From positions 62,001 to 126,000 of the forward strand of contig NZ_JACJQN010000003.1 in NCBI RefSeq assembly GCF_014696675.1: 64,000 bases of DNA, given 5' to 3'. The translations under genes were made by a program, and so were the position numbers. This stretch comes from Phormidium tenue FACHB-1052 (lineage in GTDB: Bacteria > Cyanobacteriota > Cyanobacteriia > Phormidesmidales > Phormidesmidaceae). This document shows, in pieces, positions 62,895 through 64,000 of the stretch. Numbering within the stretch: the stretch's first letter is position 1; the number at the start of each line of letters is the position of its first letter. The notes beneath the pieces were generated by a model, which was not told the origin of the DNA, did not search any database, and worked only from the letters and a program-made list of their open reading frames with translations.

Positions 62895-63872
62895 TCAGTA
62901 TTGCCCTCTGTGGGTGTCACGCCAGTGGATTAAGCTTAGCAATCCCTCTCGGAGGGAGTCTTGGTAGGTAAACCCCAGATCGCGCGTCGCTTTTTGAGGA
63001 CAGCCAATGCGATTTTGTACGAGTCGTCGCGCGTCGTCTTCGCTGTAGGGACGGTAGGTGACCTCTAGATCTGACTGCTTCAGTTCCAAAATCAGATTGC
63101 ACAGATCGCGAATACTTGTTTGCACACCGGTGCCAACGTTATAAAACTCATCGGTGACTTCAGCTTTGAGGGCTAAGACGTTGCAGCGAGCCACATCTTG
63201 CACAGAAATAAAGTCATAGGCCTGGCTACCATCACCGTTGATGATGGGTGCATCGTGGGCATCGATTTTATTGAGCATGATGGGAATAACCCCAGTGTAG
63301 GCAGCGGTTTGATCTTGATGAGGGCCATACACATTCATGTAGCGCAGACCCACGTAGCTCAATCCGTAGCGATCGGCAAAGGCTCGACACATAGCCTCCC
63401 CAGCAATTTTAGTTGCCCCATAAAAGTTGCGGTTATTGAAGGGGTGTGCCTCTGTCATCGGCACCTCGACAGCATCTCCATAGACCGAGGCTGAGGAAGA
63501 ATAGACCAGCCTTTCAATATTATTTTTGACGCAGGCTTCTAAGACATTAAAGGTGCCTTCGATATTTACATGGAAAGCAGTACGGGGGAAATCCTTACAG
63601 TGGAGTAGCCACATGGCGGCGAGATGACAAACTCCATCGACCCCCTGCATGGCGTCGTTGAGCACGTCGATGTCTCGAATATCTCCACCGTTGGGATAAA
63701 TCATGCAACGATCATCCTTTAGGTAGGGTTCTACATTGCTGTATTTCCCTCGGGTAAAGTTGTCATAAACAACCACCTGCCCGACGCTGGTTTTTAGTAG
63801 TTCTGCAACCACATGGCTGCCAATAAACCCCGCACCGCCAATCACTAAAATCTTCTTGCCTGTCAAATCCAT
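62895..63872 (-). CDS. NAD-dependent sugar epimerase (UDP-glucose 4-epimerase-like)
   Basis: A 325-residue extended SDR: KKILVIGGAGFIGSHVVAEL, GVCHLAAMWLLH, RLVYSSSASVYGDAVEVP, NFYGATKIAGE as the YxxxK site, and a late GTGVQTSIRDLCNLI. It acts on a nucleotide sugar, likely UDP-glucose/galactose or an N-acetyl form. ATG 63872 follows the partial upstream gene by one base (TGATATG), so translation is coupled. It is the last complete gene in the window. Confidence 0.88.
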   Translation of the reverse strand: MDLTGKKILVIGGAGFIGSHVVAELLKTSVGQVVVYDNFTRGKYSNVEPYLKDDRCMIYPNGGDIRDIDVLNDAMQGVDGVCHLAAMWLLHCKDFPRTAFHVNIEGTFNVLEACVKNNIERLVYSSSASVYGDAVEVPMTEAHPFNNRNFYGATKIAGEAMCRAFADRYGLSYVGLRYMNVYGPHQDQTAAYTGVIPIMLNKIDAHDAPIINGDGSQAYDFISVQDVARCNVLALKAEVTDEFYNVGTGVQTSIRDLCNLILELKQSDLEVTYRPYSEDDARRLVQNRIGCPQKATRDLGFTYQDSLREGLLSLIHWRDTHRGQY

Positions 63873-63873
63873 A

Positions 63874-64000
63874 TCAGCGCATCTCCACGGTTACGGCATC
63901 AATTTGCTGATATCGGGTTCCAGTTGAATCTACGGCAAAACCCTCAGCATCGAACTCCAGCACGTCGCCGTAGGCGCTCATCCAGCCGATGAGCCTAGCG
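63874..64000 (-). CDS. Partial gene at the right edge
   Basis: On the minus strand an open frame enters at base 64000 and ends at TGA 63876-63874. It gives about 41 residues (LIGWMSAYGDVLEFDAEGF ... DAVTVEMR). The end is one base from the epimerase ATG, so it is the upstream gene of the same operon. The fragment is too short to identify, but a polysaccharide-related enzyme is likely from context. Confidence 0.5.
   Translation of the reverse strand, partial: ARLIGWMSAYGDVLEFDAEGFAVDSTGTRYQQIDAVTVEMR

Noticed and set aside
1..64000. CRISPR arrays, rRNA and tRNA genes
   Set aside because: No direct-repeat/spacer pattern, no rRNA-like sequence and no tRNA T-arm or acceptor pairing was seen in the spacers.

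Overview
This window reads as chromosomal DNA of a filamentous cyanobacterium. Direct signs are the many HIP1-type octamers (GCGATCGC) in genes and spacers, a magnesium-chelatase chlD gene, fraC/fraD septal-junction genes (specific to filamentous forms), a phycobilisome-fold protein that keeps its bilin cysteine, and the cyanobacterial SelD fused to an NADH-dehydrogenase-like oxidoreductase. Gene style and G+C-rich codon use suit a Leptolyngbya/Nodosilinea-type organism, but I cannot fix the genus. No rRNA, tRNA, CRISPR array, transposase gene or replication origin was seen.

Layout. 1-18.5 kb is mostly core or conserved cyanobacterial DNA: fraD/fraC, a tandem CobA/CobO-like P-loop protein, two PRC-barrel proteins, selD fusion, chlD, an adenylate cyclase with three C-terminal repeats, a pentapeptide-repeat protein, a DUF389 membrane protein, uvsE, a PAP2 phosphatase and an ABC1-type kinase. 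19.2-23.6 kb is an accessory island: a spacer of 21-bp tandem repeats, then four tightly packed minus-strand genes (ROCO GTPase, TIR/deoxyribosyltransferase-like protein, DUF6883 protein, DUF4926 fusion). This is the best candidate for an undescribed signalling or conflict system. 23.8-31.5 kb has recN, a Na+/H+ antiporter, a coiled-coil protein, a remarkable CNB + degenerate AAA + NapH-type Fe-S membrane fusion, and a hicAB locus whose toxin gene carries an in-frame stop. 31.9-46.3 kb is mixed: L,D-transpeptidase, a divergent LysR/pirin/CDGSH redox module, the phycobilisome-like gene, a lipoprotein, a branched-chain aminotransferase, a phospholipase D-like protein, an NCS1 permease, PspA, a SPOR protein and ComEC.

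46.3-49.2 kb holds five small secreted proteins on the minus strand; two of them carry pairs of curlin-like Q-x-G-x-x-N repeats and RG-rich tails, suggesting a secreted or surface fibre-like set. 49.4-64.0 kb is a surface or exopolysaccharide cluster, all on the minus strand with start/stop overlaps: a GT2, four GT4-like transferases, wecB, two AsnB-type amidotransferases, two SDR epimerases and a Wzx-type flippase. No polymerase or chain-length regulator is visible, so the cluster probably continues beyond the right edge.

Start codons were chosen by ATG preference, Shine-Dalgarno spacing and family length; several differ from the longest open frame. All functional names come from motifs and family knowledge, not database searches.
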